From NCBI GenBank assembly GCA_002733415.1, contig NVVR01000034.1, positions 1 through 32,296 on the forward strand: 32,296 nt of DNA, in the 5' to 3' direction. The notes under the pieces were generated by a model. It worked only from the letters and a program-made list of their open reading frames with translations. It was not told the origin of the DNA and made no database searches. The DNA is from Kordia sp. (GTDB lineage Bacteria > Bacteroidota > Bacteroidia > Flavobacteriales > Flavobacteriaceae). This document shows, piece by piece, positions 14,916 to 23,671 of the stretch (positions within the stretch are counted from its first letter, which is position 1; every line of letters starts with the position of its first letter). Both the position numbers and the translations under genes were made by a program.

Positions 14916-17123
14916 TTAAATTAGTAATGCCTGTGAGTTTAGCTCTTCTTCCTTTTTTTCTTTGGGTAAAAGCCCCATGCTTACAGGTACTTTATACAAT
15001 CGTTCTGCTGCCAAATATGGAAATATATGACAGGCTCCAGGAATAATAACTTTGGCAGTATGTAGAATCATATCTGGTCTACTGTAATTCAATACCAACA
15101 CCTCTAATTTTAACCTTGAGGCTTGTGCTAAGCAATACTTAATATCATCCTTAATATCGGAGTTTACAGGTGTATCAAAACTCTCTAATTGTTTTTTGTT
15201 ATTTTTACTAGGAAACAAAAATGCTGCATTTTTAATAGCATCAAAATTGAAAGGTGCTGTATTCTTATCTCTTATTTCCGTGATTTGACATAGTTCGGTA
15301 AGTGCTCTTTGACATGCAATCATTGCATCTATATGACAACCAAACCCAAAACAAATTTGTCCTGTGATTTTATGCTTACTTATTGCAGCAATTACAGGAA
15401 TATCAAAATCACTACTAATATCTATAGCCCAATAGTCCCATTCTTCCTCAAGAGTATGTGACATTTGTTGTAGTAGGTCAGAACTTACATCATCAAACTG
15501 AATTTCATCACGTGGCACTTGGTTATACCACCAAATTGAAATGGCATCACGTTCTATAACTTCTAAAAAACCTTGTAGTATAGCCTCTTCTAATGTATTT
15601 CCGGCGGCACCACCATTATGGTAAAATCGATTAAATTTTTGATCATCAAAAGGAGTATGTGCATAGCAATAACTTAAAGGTAAATAACGTTGCCTTTCAT
15701 TTGTTAAGGACCAAACAACCGTCCAATGTAAAGGAGACGAATTCATATATTTTTCAGCCGCATATAACTGATATTCCTTATTTTGCTCCTTCCCAAAACT
15801 AGCGTATTGCCTATCCGTAAATGGCGTTAATTGTTGTGGTAAAATATAATCCGGATCATTGGCTAGAGGTTTACAGAAAAGTATCGTCTCATCTCCTTGG
15901 AATTGAGAAGCAAGACGTTCTATCCCCTCACTTAATGCGCTTGCTTGAGATTGTTGAGTACTAATCCCTTTACCCATTGTAACGTATGAAAAGGTTTCGT
16001 TTGATAATTTGTGGCTAAGTGCATTTAACTGTCTAGGTATTTGGAAAAATCCACTTCGATAAATTTGATTAATGTACTTGCCTTTTTTAGATAGCGTACT
16101 ACAATGATTTAATAAACCACTGACAGGGCTTATTGTTTTTTTTAATGAAGTGCAGGTTTCTTCTGGTGAAACACAGCGGACACCTCCGTCCTTGGTAAAT
16201 ATTTTTTTTGAAGACTGTAAATTGATAGGTGATTGGGTTTGTTTCTGATATAAATATTTATCACCACAACAAGAACATTGAGGCCTTTTTATAACTGGAT
16301 GTAACCATGGTTCCTTATAATCAGTATGTATTTCATAAAATTGATCCGTACTGTCATTATCTAACAAGTTCTTCAAGACTGAAACGGATAGTTGTACGTG
16401 CTTTTTAATTAAATTTTCATCAAAACGAATTGGTATTTCTATTATGTTTTTTCCAATATAGCTTGTTAATTCATCATATTTAATTTCTGAATCTTCGTAT
16501 TTTATCCATCGAAGGGCATTGTTTGCTCGCATTCGATAATTAAGACATTGCCAGCAAGGGGTATTATCCTTTTGTTTAAAGACCGGACCAACAAAGGCAT
16601 GCTCGCCAGTCAATTTAATTAAAACCCACTTTTGTTTTTTTTCAACATAGGCTTTATTTATCAATTCTAAACGAGGATCAAGATAATCATCAACAATAAC
16701 TAAACAATATTCATTATCTATTGGTATTTGGTTAAAATGAGTCATAAACAAATCAATATTTTCATATTGAGAAAGTATCTGAATTTCTTTAAAACCTGAT
16801 TTATTTTTTAAAAGATGAATTTCTTTGCAAAAATCAGGAGTATGATATGAATACCGAATTTTTTCAATTGATATACTACGAATATATCCCGAATTTAAAT
16901 AAGACTGAATTTGTTGGGATAGGTTTAGAACACTACTTACGGGGATTTTTTCGCTTAAAACAGAAAGGGTACTCTGTTTTTCTAACAATTCAAATATCTC
17001 AGGTTCTGTTGGTAAATCAACAATATGGGTTTCTAATTCTGATAATAGACGAAAGTGTTCCGTTGAAAATGGTTGCACACGAAACTTTGGATGCCATTCG
17101 AAAAATTGTGTAAATAGTGTCAT
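14916..17123 (-). CDS. Fused ThiF-like/YcaO cyclodehydratase with intact zinc site (TOMM synthase)
   Basis: A 735-residue docking scaffold/cyclodehydratase fusion of the kind found in TOMM clusters. It opens with FFEWHPKFRVQPF, a winged-helix-like leader-recognition region to about residue 90. A ThiF/E1-like region (VIVDDYLDPRL, LTGEHAFVGPVF) follows. Likely zinc ligands are Cys190 and Cys193 in PCWQCLNYR and the group CSCC at 283-286. The YcaO domain (about 313-730) shows SQASALSEGIERLA (392-405), AAGNTLEEAILQGFLEVIERDAI (506-528) and ACQRALTELCQ. It should bind the precursor leader and, with ATP, convert Ser/Thr/Cys to azolines. The C-terminus LNSQALLI lacks PxPxP. The gene follows the precursor after a strong hairpin and precedes the paralogue. 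Confidence in the family is high; the exact substrate residues are unknown. Confidence 0.93.
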   Translation of the reverse strand: MTLFTQFFEWHPKFRVQPFSTEHFRLLSELETHIVDLPTEPEIFELLEKQSTLSVLSEKIPVSSVLNLSQQIQSYLNSGYIRSISIEKIRYSYHTPDFCKEIHLLKNKSGFKEIQILSQYENIDLFMTHFNQIPIDNEYCLVIVDDYLDPRLELINKAYVEKKQKWVLIKLTGEHAFVGPVFKQKDNTPCWQCLNYRMRANNALRWIKYEDSEIKYDELTSYIGKNIIEIPIRFDENLIKKHVQLSVSVLKNLLDNDSTDQFYEIHTDYKEPWLHPVIKRPQCSCCGDKYLYQKQTQSPINLQSSKKIFTKDGGVRCVSPEETCTSLKKTISPVSGLLNHCSTLSKKGKYINQIYRSGFFQIPRQLNALSHKLSNETFSYVTMGKGISTQQSQASALSEGIERLASQFQGDETILFCKPLANDPDYILPQQLTPFTDRQYASFGKEQNKEYQLYAAEKYMNSSPLHWTVVWSLTNERQRYLPLSYCYAHTPFDDQKFNRFYHNGGAAGNTLEEAILQGFLEVIERDAISIWWYNQVPRDEIQFDDVSSDLLQQMSHTLEEEWDYWAIDISSDFDIPVIAAISKHKITGQICFGFGCHIDAMIACQRALTELCQITEIRDKNTAPFNFDAIKNAAFLFPSKNNKKQLESFDTPVNSDIKDDIKYCLAQASRLKLEVLVLNYSRPDMILHTAKVIIPGACHIFPYLAAERLYKVPVSMGLLPKEKKEEELNSQALLI

Positions 17124-17182
17124 TCCAGATTTTTACTAGTTCGATTATTATCGAACCATATGGATTAAAATAAACAAAACAT

Positions 17183-17207
17183 AGGCCCCTCTACTAAGGA
17201 GGGGCCT
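17183..17207 (-). terminator. GC-rich hairpin between precursor and cyclodehydratase genes
   Basis: The stem ggcccctc pairs with gaggggcc around loop tactaag, and on the minus strand it is followed by TATGTTTTGTTTATTTT. It is the strongest terminator in the window and lies 45 bases after the precursor stop and 60 bases before the next start. It probably lets most transcripts end after the precursor, giving substrate in excess over enzymes, with read-through into the synthases. Confidence 0.8.
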
Positions 17208-17251
17208 TTACGACTACATAGTCAAATTACTTTATAATTCTTCATTATGTT

Positions 17252-18559
17252 TTAACATGAAAATGGATAACCCGATGAATCAACATTATACCTAGTTAAA
17301 GCAACTGGTGCAATACTGTTATCTCTTGGTTTCATAGGAATTACTAATTGTAAGGTTTGAAGTGGAATTTGAGGATGTAAATAGTATTTATCTAATTTTA
17401 TAGCACACCCATCTGCTTCTGATGAATTTGCCTCCAATTCTTCGCATACTTTTTCATCATATTTCCAAAGCCAACAATTCTTCTCCGGTTTATCCAATCC
17501 AACTACATCCACTACAGGATCCAAATGAAAAGCTACGTCTTTATCCTCCATAATAATTAAATCCAGAGAAAAAGGATATTCATAGCCTAAAAGTTCATTC
17601 ATTAATTGGATCGTTGACCCACCGTTAAATTCCTTCTTAAGGTCTTCAGGTTTTGTTATTATAGCTTCATAAATTTCATCGCTACTCCACATTAAAGCCA
17701 CAAGTGACTGAAGTGCTGCAGCAAAAGAATTGTATAATGCGGGACTATCAGCAAGATCAAAAGAAGGTTGCTTGTTTTTTTCCGGACCTAAAGGAGTTAA
17801 AACATTAGATAAAGATTGTTTGAATTTATTAAATGTAAACTTACTGGTATAACGTTCTTCTAATTTAATAAAGAGATTTGAATTAATCCCAAATGTTTCC
17901 TCCATCAAATCCAAGTGTCCAACAGTTGATCCTCCGCTACCACTATATATCTTATTCTCCTGCGTCTCGTTTCTTTTACCAAATAAGCTTGGTGATGCGG
18001 CAAAATATGCAGCTATTGCTATAGATGAATTAATTGAGGCATTTGAACGAAATCTAGGTCTAGATGGAACTTTAATTACAATACGATTATTAAGATAAGG
18101 CTGCAACATATAATTCCCATTGCTTATATTAAAAAAAGGTGAAACACCTTCGTACCAGAAATAGTAAGGGTTATCCAGATCATCATCCAAAGAGTGAATT
18201 ACTTTTTTTGTAGGATCTTTTGGGCCAAGTTTTACAACCATTTTAGTCCAATACGAATTATTAGAATCTTTACCTTGGTCATTAAGCCATTTAACCGGGT
18301 TAATGTATTTATAATCTTGCCCCTCTTTTTCTCCAGTAAATGCTGGGTCGCACTTTGCATTTTTTATAAAATTCTCGATTTCTTCAGTTTCAGACCATAC
18401 TTCAGCAACCGACTGTATATGAATTTGACGAAGATTCATTACTCGATTATTAGTAAACTCTCTCCTGTTACCATTGTCACAATTCTTAAAAGTTTTTTTA
18501 TATTTCTCTGTACCATTGCTTTGGACAGTACTATCTATTAAGGTGTTGTTTTCATTCAT
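17252..18559 (-). CDS. Putative tandem two-unit TOMM precursor protein
   Basis: This 435-residue protein looks like two related precursor units joined. Unit 2 (about 275-435) has the leader pattern LVALMWSSDEIYEAIITKPED, a YEYPFSLDLII block, then IPMKPRDNSI and the C-terminus APVALTRYNVDSSGYPFSC. That matches my memory of the large BMA_0021/BMA_0022-type TOMM precursors: a leader with aW..p.f...l..P, a Pro-rich joint, and an ALa.YN...YPFtC end. Unit 1 (about 40-195) has SVAEVWSETEEIENFIKNA, VIKVPSRPRF and SSIAIAAYFAASPSLFG, a diverged version of the same order. Cyclisable residues near the C-terminus are Ser415, Thr422, Ser428, Ser429, Ser434 and Cys435. It lies 40 bases after the kinase gene and before a strong terminator. 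No signal peptide is present. The precursor role rests on pattern memory and context, not on a search. Confidence 0.7.
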   Translation of the reverse strand: MNENNTLIDSTVQSNGTEKYKKTFKNCDNGNRREFTNNRVMNLRQIHIQSVAEVWSETEEIENFIKNAKCDPAFTGEKEGQDYKYINPVKWLNDQGKDSNNSYWTKMVVKLGPKDPTKKVIHSLDDDLDNPYYFWYEGVSPFFNISNGNYMLQPYLNNRIVIKVPSRPRFRSNASINSSIAIAAYFAASPSLFGKRNETQENKIYSGSGGSTVGHLDLMEETFGINSNLFIKLEERYTSKFTFNKFKQSLSNVLTPLGPEKNKQPSFDLADSPALYNSFAAALQSLVALMWSSDEIYEAIITKPEDLKKEFNGGSTIQLMNELLGYEYPFSLDLIIMEDKDVAFHLDPVVDVVGLDKPEKNCWLWKYDEKVCEELEANSSEADGCAIKLDKYYLHPQIPLQTLQLVIPMKPRDNSIAPVALTRYNVDSSGYPFSC

Positions 18560-18599
18560 AAATTTAATATTTTCAGTAATTCTGTTTAATATGTTTTCT

Positions 18600-21500
18600 T
18601 TAATTAATGTATTTGTCTTCCCTAGCCTTATTAAAAGTTAAACTAATTTGGTAGGAAGTATCAATTGCTCCTGTACTATTTGCTATCTCCTTAGCTATTT
18701 TTAAGTCTTGTTTTACTAGCTCTATTTGCTCCCTGTCTTGTTTTGTTAAGTTGTTATTTTCAGGTAAAGCATTTAGACGGCATACTGCCCTGCGATGATG
18801 TAATTGAGCTTCATAATAATGCTCATCTACCTGGTGGCATAATGCTATACATTTATCCAAGGTGGCTATAGCCTCATTCATATCACCTCTCTCAATGTAA
18901 ATATCAGCGGATAAAGAAGCAAAATAGGCTACGGCATGCAAAGACCCACTTTCCATCAAATTATTAACGTAAAATGCTTCTTGGTCCAAATCATTACTAG
19001 CCCATGCATATATAGGTCCACCATAAGAAGCATAAATGAGCAATTCATTTTCTTCGGAAACCTTAATAAGTTCAGAAGCTGTTTTTAAACAATCACTTTT
19101 ATTGTTATCATATTGGTGTACAATACTCGCATACATCAAGCAAATACACATGGAGGGTGCGTGCTCTAAACTAGTGGCCTTATCTACTCCTTTTTTTGCA
19201 TAAATACGTGCCTGGTCGTGTTCGCCTATATCCCAATAAATCCGCCCTAATAACGACCAAGCAAATGCTTGATAATCCCATCCATATACTTGTAGGTCAT
19301 TTCTATCTTCACTCTTTGTAGTATATGATGCTGACTGTTCAGCATAATACTTTCCTACTTCAACAGATGATTTTTTATCCAAACTTTTCTTCCCATTTTG
19401 ATCAACATAATAGCCTGAAAAACCTCCTGTGTAACGATAATAGGCCAGACATCCAAAAATATTAGCTTTATCAACAGGATTAGCAATTGAAATTAATGGT
19501 TCGAGTTGTTTTTCTATTTCAGGTAATTCAGTTCTTGCACCTGATACAAGCCCACTAAACATTTTCCACCATAAGCGAGGAATCAGTTCATGTTTATAAG
19601 TTTCAGGATCAGTTTGCAATAATTTAATTGAATTATTCGTATAATTCCGAACCTCCTCTGAAGCCCAACCTTTAGTTTCCATATATGCTGAAGTTAATAG
19701 TCCATATACTTCTAATTTTATTGGAATTTGTTTCTTGTCCTCAATAAACGCTATCCAACTTAAAACTTTCTTTGCTTCTTCAATAGCCTCAATTGCCACA
19801 GACCTCTTCAATGCCAAAGTAGCAGCTTTACTACCATAGTTTACCGCCTTGTCAAAAAATTGAGCTTGACTACAATGCATTGCTAATACACTATAATTAT
19901 TTTCGGTGTTATTTTTCCCTAAACTTTCAATACTACTAACAATTAAGCCATGAAACTCTTTTCGCTGGTTAACAACCATTCCTTCATAAGCTGCATCACG
20001 AATCAAAGCGTGACGAAAAATATATTTTTCCCCTTGTACCCTTCGCTGACGATAAATTAAATCCGAATTCATTAACAAATTCAAATCATTTTGTACTGTA
20101 GCTTCATCCTTTGCGGAAGATTGAACAAGTAATTCATAACTAAATTCTCTACCTATAGTGGCTGCTAATTGTGCTGTTTCTTTTGCTAAACTTAAACGAT
20201 CTAATCTGGCATTTAAAAGATCCTGTAAGGTCATAGGAACTAGATCATCATTAAATTCAGCAAGTTCGTATACATTGTTTGTTAATTGTATGTAGTTGTA
20301 CTCTAAAAGCATGCTGGTTAGTTCTTCTATAAATAAAGGAATCCCATCCGCTCGTTGCTCAATATAATTAAGAGTTTTATCACTAATAGTTTCCCCTCCT
20401 AATACCCCTTCGACTAAAAGTTGAAGGGCCTTTTTAGACAATGTTTCTAAGTTTATTTGTGATAAATAATCATATTTCCAAAGATTATCGAAAACTGGTC
20501 TAGTAGTCATTACTAGTAAATACTGGTTTACTTCTAATTCTGATAAAAGGTATTGTATAAATTCAGTACTTGTTGGATCCAACCAATGCAAATCCTCTAT
20601 TACTAAAAGAAACGACTTTTCTCGATCTATTTGTAGAATACATTGTTTTAGTATATGAAAAAGTAATTTCTTTTGCTCCTCTGGTGTCCCTTGAGTTATA
20701 ACATATTCTTCAGGCAAAGAAATGGATAACCATGAACATAATAAGGATAAGCTGCCCACCTCTTTACACCCAGCAAATTCTAATATACTTTTGAGCTTTT
20801 CGATTACTAGATTTTTATCTTCTACCTCTATAATACCCCAATGGTTCCGTAGCATATTAAAAAATGGATACAAGGCGTTATTCCGGTGTTCTGGAAGACA
20901 ACGGCATTCTCGTACCATTCCTCCAACGGATCTTATTTCTTTTTTGACTTCATATGTTAACTTAGATTTACCTATACCTGCTTGTCCATTAATGATTATG
21001 CCATTCCCCTTATAACTAGCAAGCTTCCATAGTTTTAGCACTTCATTTTTTTCATTATCCCTACCAATCATTTCTCTAGTGGCACTCCAAGGACGCAAAG
21101 AAGACAAGGCTTCTGTTTGTCGTTCTCCTACCAACTGAAATGTTTCTAAAATTGCTTTAGCATTAGAATCATCAGTTAATTCAACTTTTTCGAATTCTAA
21201 AAATTGATCTAATAATTTCTTTGATGAAGCGCTTACCAAAACACTCCCTGGGGTAGCTTTATATACTAAATCGAAAGCTGTATTGGGCACATTCCCTTCT
21301 GGGGTTCGGTTACGTTGCACCAATACAGTTCCTGTGTGTAATCCAATTTGGATACTTAAAGCAACGCCATGTTGGGCAAACATTAGTGTACTTCTTTTCT
21401 TTATTTCTGTAACCAATTCTAAGGCTGTTCTACCCGCCCTTCTTGCATCGGTATCATTCGATTCAGGATAACCAAAGTAGACCGATAAATTATTCATAAA

Positions 21501-22625
21501 AGCTCCTGAAACATTTCCTCCGTATCGAATGGCGGTATCTTTACATAAGTTTAATTGATCCTTTTGAATGGCATCTAAAATTTCTAAATCCAAATGGACA
21601 TCATCAGCAATTTCTAAATTCAATTTAAGACAAAGTATTGTCAACTGCTTTCGCGATCCTGATATACTACTCCAAACCATGTCATTACCTACAGTCGATT
21701 CTTCAAAACTATTTACTGCTTTCCTTTGAATTGCAATATCTCCAGTTAGTGTGTTAAAATTAATTTTTTCAAATTCTCTAGAAATACTTTCAACATTTCC
21801 TGCCCTATTTCTTGGGTTTTTTTCTAAAACACGTCTTAATAAATTTGCTAAATCATGCCCTACAATAGCTGGTGGTATTGGCACATTTGAAGGCATTAGT
21901 TGTTGCTGAAATACTTCAGCGATTGAACCTCCATCCATTACTGGTTTACCGGTTAAACACTCTATAACTATAAGTCCCCAAGCATACAAATCAGACTTTA
22001 CTGTAGGAGCTTCGCCCCTAAGTTGTTCTGGAGCACTATATGTGGGCGTACCTAATATATCTTGCGTAACAGTTAAACTTTGATAATCAATTGAACGAAA
22101 ATCATGTGTAAATGCTCCTATACCAAAGTCCAAAATTTTTGCATGGTACTTTGATCCTAGTTTAGAGACCATAATGTTATGTGGTTTCAAATCTCTATGA
22201 ACAATACCTTTAGCATGGGCACAAACTAGCGCATCCAACACTTGTCCCATTAACACCGCCATTTCTGGAGCTGGTAAACCATTATTTTGTAAAATAAATT
22301 CCTTTAAGGTTTCCCCTTCAATATATTCGAAAACAGCATAAGGTTCTCCGTTATCCGAATACCCCTTATCTAATAACTGTACAATATTTGGATGATTAAT
22401 CTCTGCACAAAGTTTAGTCTCTCTTTCAAATCGAGCTAACTGTTGATTTTTTTTCTGTTCACTAATTCCTTCTTTGAACTTAATAGTTTTTATAGCCACA
22501 ACCTGGCTAGTACTCAGTTGCTCTGCTTTAAAAACCAAACCATAACCTCCTTCACCAATCCTATCTAAATAAGTATAGTTATTTATGTTGGAAAATTGGT
22601 TATTAATTTGTTTTATAGTTTCCAT
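18600..22625 (-). CDS. TOMM-type Ser/Thr kinase, degenerate cyclase, AAA ATPase and TPR fusion
   Basis: At 1341 residues this matches the length and layout of the TOMM system kinase/cyclase fusion family. The Hanks kinase (about 18-285) is complete: GEGGYG loop, Lys46 in AIKTIK, HRDLKPHN (143-150), DFG (166-168) and SAPEQ. A class III cyclase-like domain (about 325-490) keeps the fold (GGNVSGAF, VYFGYPESNDTDARRAG, IQIGLHTGTV). It has LCLKL and MNNLS where active cyclases carry metal-binding aspartates, so it is probably not catalytic. An AAA/STAND ATPase follows, with Walker A GQAGIGKS (547-554) and Walker B LLVIEDLHWLD (673-683). The rest, from about 850, is helical TPR-like. It probably senses a signal and phosphorylates a partner, plausibly the upstream FHA protein. 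It is cytoplasmic, with no membrane segment. It lies 61 bases after the FHA gene and 40 before the precursor. Confidence 0.9.
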   Translation of the reverse strand: METIKQINNQFSNINNYTYLDRIGEGGYGLVFKAEQLSTSQVVAIKTIKFKEGISEQKKNQQLARFERETKLCAEINHPNIVQLLDKGYSDNGEPYAVFEYIEGETLKEFILQNNGLPAPEMAVLMGQVLDALVCAHAKGIVHRDLKPHNIMVSKLGSKYHAKILDFGIGAFTHDFRSIDYQSLTVTQDILGTPTYSAPEQLRGEAPTVKSDLYAWGLIVIECLTGKPVMDGGSIAEVFQQQLMPSNVPIPPAIVGHDLANLLRRVLEKNPRNRAGNVESISREFEKINFNTLTGDIAIQRKAVNSFEESTVGNDMVWSSISGSRKQLTILCLKLNLEIADDVHLDLEILDAIQKDQLNLCKDTAIRYGGNVSGAFMNNLSVYFGYPESNDTDARRAGRTALELVTEIKKRSTLMFAQHGVALSIQIGLHTGTVLVQRNRTPEGNVPNTAFDLVYKATPGSVLVSASSKKLLDQFLEFEKVELTDDSNAKAILETFQLVGERQTEALSSLRPWSATREMIGRDNEKNEVLKLWKLASYKGNGIIINGQAGIGKSKLTYEVKKEIRSVGGMVRECRCLPEHRNNALYPFFNMLRNHWGIIEVEDKNLVIEKLKSILEFAGCKEVGSLSLLCSWLSISLPEEYVITQGTPEEQKKLLFHILKQCILQIDREKSFLLVIEDLHWLDPTSTEFIQYLLSELEVNQYLLVMTTRPVFDNLWKYDYLSQINLETLSKKALQLLVEGVLGGETISDKTLNYIEQRADGIPLFIEELTSMLLEYNYIQLTNNVYELAEFNDDLVPMTLQDLLNARLDRLSLAKETAQLAATIGREFSYELLVQSSAKDEATVQNDLNLLMNSDLIYRQRRVQGEKYIFRHALIRDAAYEGMVVNQRKEFHGLIVSSIESLGKNNTENNYSVLAMHCSQAQFFDKAVNYGSKAATLALKRSVAIEAIEEAKKVLSWIAFIEDKKQIPIKLEVYGLLTSAYMETKGWASEEVRNYTNNSIKLLQTDPETYKHELIPRLWWKMFSGLVSGARTELPEIEKQLEPLISIANPVDKANIFGCLAYYRYTGGFSGYYVDQNGKKSLDKKSSVEVGKYYAEQSASYTTKSEDRNDLQVYGWDYQAFAWSLLGRIYWDIGEHDQARIYAKKGVDKATSLEHAPSMCICLMYASIVHQYDNNKSDCLKTASELIKVSEENELLIYASYGGPIYAWASNDLDQEAFYVNNLMESGSLHAVAYFASLSADIYIERGDMNEAIATLDKCIALCHQVDEHYYEAQLHHRRAVCRLNALPENNNLTKQDREQIELVKQDLKIAKEIANSTGAIDTSYQISLTFNKAREDKYIN

Positions 22626-22686
22626 ATAGTTGTACTTTATTAGGTATCATAAATGTTTAATAGTTTAGGTATTGTATATATTACAA

Positions 22687-23622
22687 TTAGGCCAAGGCAC
22701 GTTCTTTCTCTATTTCAAAATTGGATAAGCCAAAACGTAATTTTCCTTTTTTCCGTTCTACTATATTAGCAAATAGGAAACCATATGGTGGTAAATTCAT
22801 TAGGTTTTTCCGTAATCGATGGATTAGGGTATTGATATAATAAGCATCAACCTCTTTCAATAATTCTTTACTTAAGACTTCATATAAATCATCCATATCA
22901 ACCCAACCACATAATTTATCATTTAATCCGAAGTTTAAATCTTGTTGCTTTACTCTTGCTAAGTGTAGTAACAAATGATTAACAACACGATTTCCTAAAT
23001 CAAGTTCTAAATCATTAAATATAATTTTTGAGGTTATGTTTTCTTCATCAATACTAATCAGTAATTGAAAACAAGCATTTTTTGTGATATCAGTATTTAA
23101 TAGCGTATCTGATAAAATTTCGTTTTGGATAAATTGATATGAAGCCCCATTTATGATATACATTTCTTCATGAATAAGAATTATCTCTTCAATTTCATTA
23201 TCCATTACCCATTTTAGAGCTTTGTTCTGAAAAAAAGTTACTATTGAATTTTTCTCATGAGCTAATGATATCCCCATTTTTAAGTTGATACATTCATTAC
23301 TTGGATCAATGGATTTTAAAAAACTATTAGGAGAATTTAAATTTACAACTTTCCAAGCTCTTTCTTTTGCACTTGAAAACTGAAGTAAGTCGTTTATTTC
23401 TAACTTCTTAGTTGCATGGTGTACATATGTAGAATTTACTTTTGTACCGTTACTACTGAAATCGGTTAGTTGCCAACAATCATTTTCCCAGTATATGATT
23501 GCATGTTTTCGAGAAACATCATTTAGATCTAAAACACTAATACTATTTCTATCTCTTCCAATTGTATGTTGGCTATGAAGAATGAATTTTTCTCCATTTA
23601 ATTTATTTACGACAACTGCCAT
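22687..23622 (-). CDS. FHA domain protein with C-terminal winged-helix-like region
   Basis: A 311-residue protein. Residues 1-95 are a forkhead-associated phosphothreonine-binding domain with IGRDR (21-25), DVSRKHAII (35-43) and DFSSNGTKVN (54-63), all core ligand residues being present. The middle (about 100-200) has no recognised motif. The end (about 205-305) shows LELDLGNRVVNHLLLHLARVK, then DDLYEVLSKELLKEVDAYYINTLIHRLRKNL. This resembles the OmpR-type winged helix, in which the NTLIHRLRKNL helix would touch DNA. It is the first gene of the cluster and is followed 61 bases on by the kinase. A phospho-dependent transcription regulator of the RiPP operon is the simplest reading. Binding to DNA is inferred. 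Confidence 0.85.
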   Translation of the reverse strand: MAVVVNKLNGEKFILHSQHTIGRDRNSISVLDLNDVSRKHAIIYWENDCWQLTDFSSNGTKVNSTYVHHATKKLEINDLLQFSSAKERAWKVVNLNSPNSFLKSIDPSNECINLKMGISLAHEKNSIVTFFQNKALKWVMDNEIEEIILIHEEMYIINGASYQFIQNEILSDTLLNTDITKNACFQLLISIDEENITSKIIFNDLELDLGNRVVNHLLLHLARVKQQDLNFGLNDKLCGWVDMDDLYEVLSKELLKEVDAYYINTLIHRLRKNLMNLPPYGFLFANIVERKKGKLRFGLSNFEIEKERALA

Positions 23623-23649
23623 CTTTAAGTAAATTTAATTAAGGTATAC

Positions 23650-23671
23650 TCTCTAAGTTGGGTTTTAGAGA
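23650..23671 (-). promoter_or_regulatory. Small inverted repeat before the FHA gene
   Basis: The repeats tctctaa (23650-23656) and ttagaga (23665-23671) are separated by 8 bases and lie 28 bases before the start codon of the first cluster gene, next to AT-rich promoter-like sequence (ATATAATATTC on the minus strand). It may be an operator or a leader hairpin. It is short and could be chance. Confidence 0.3.

Noticed and set aside
17252..18559. True nitrile hydratase subunit
   Set aside because: The leader-like similarity is weak and the metal-binding Cys cluster of nitrile hydratase alpha is absent. The neighbouring YcaO and kinase-cyclase genes point to a RiPP precursor.
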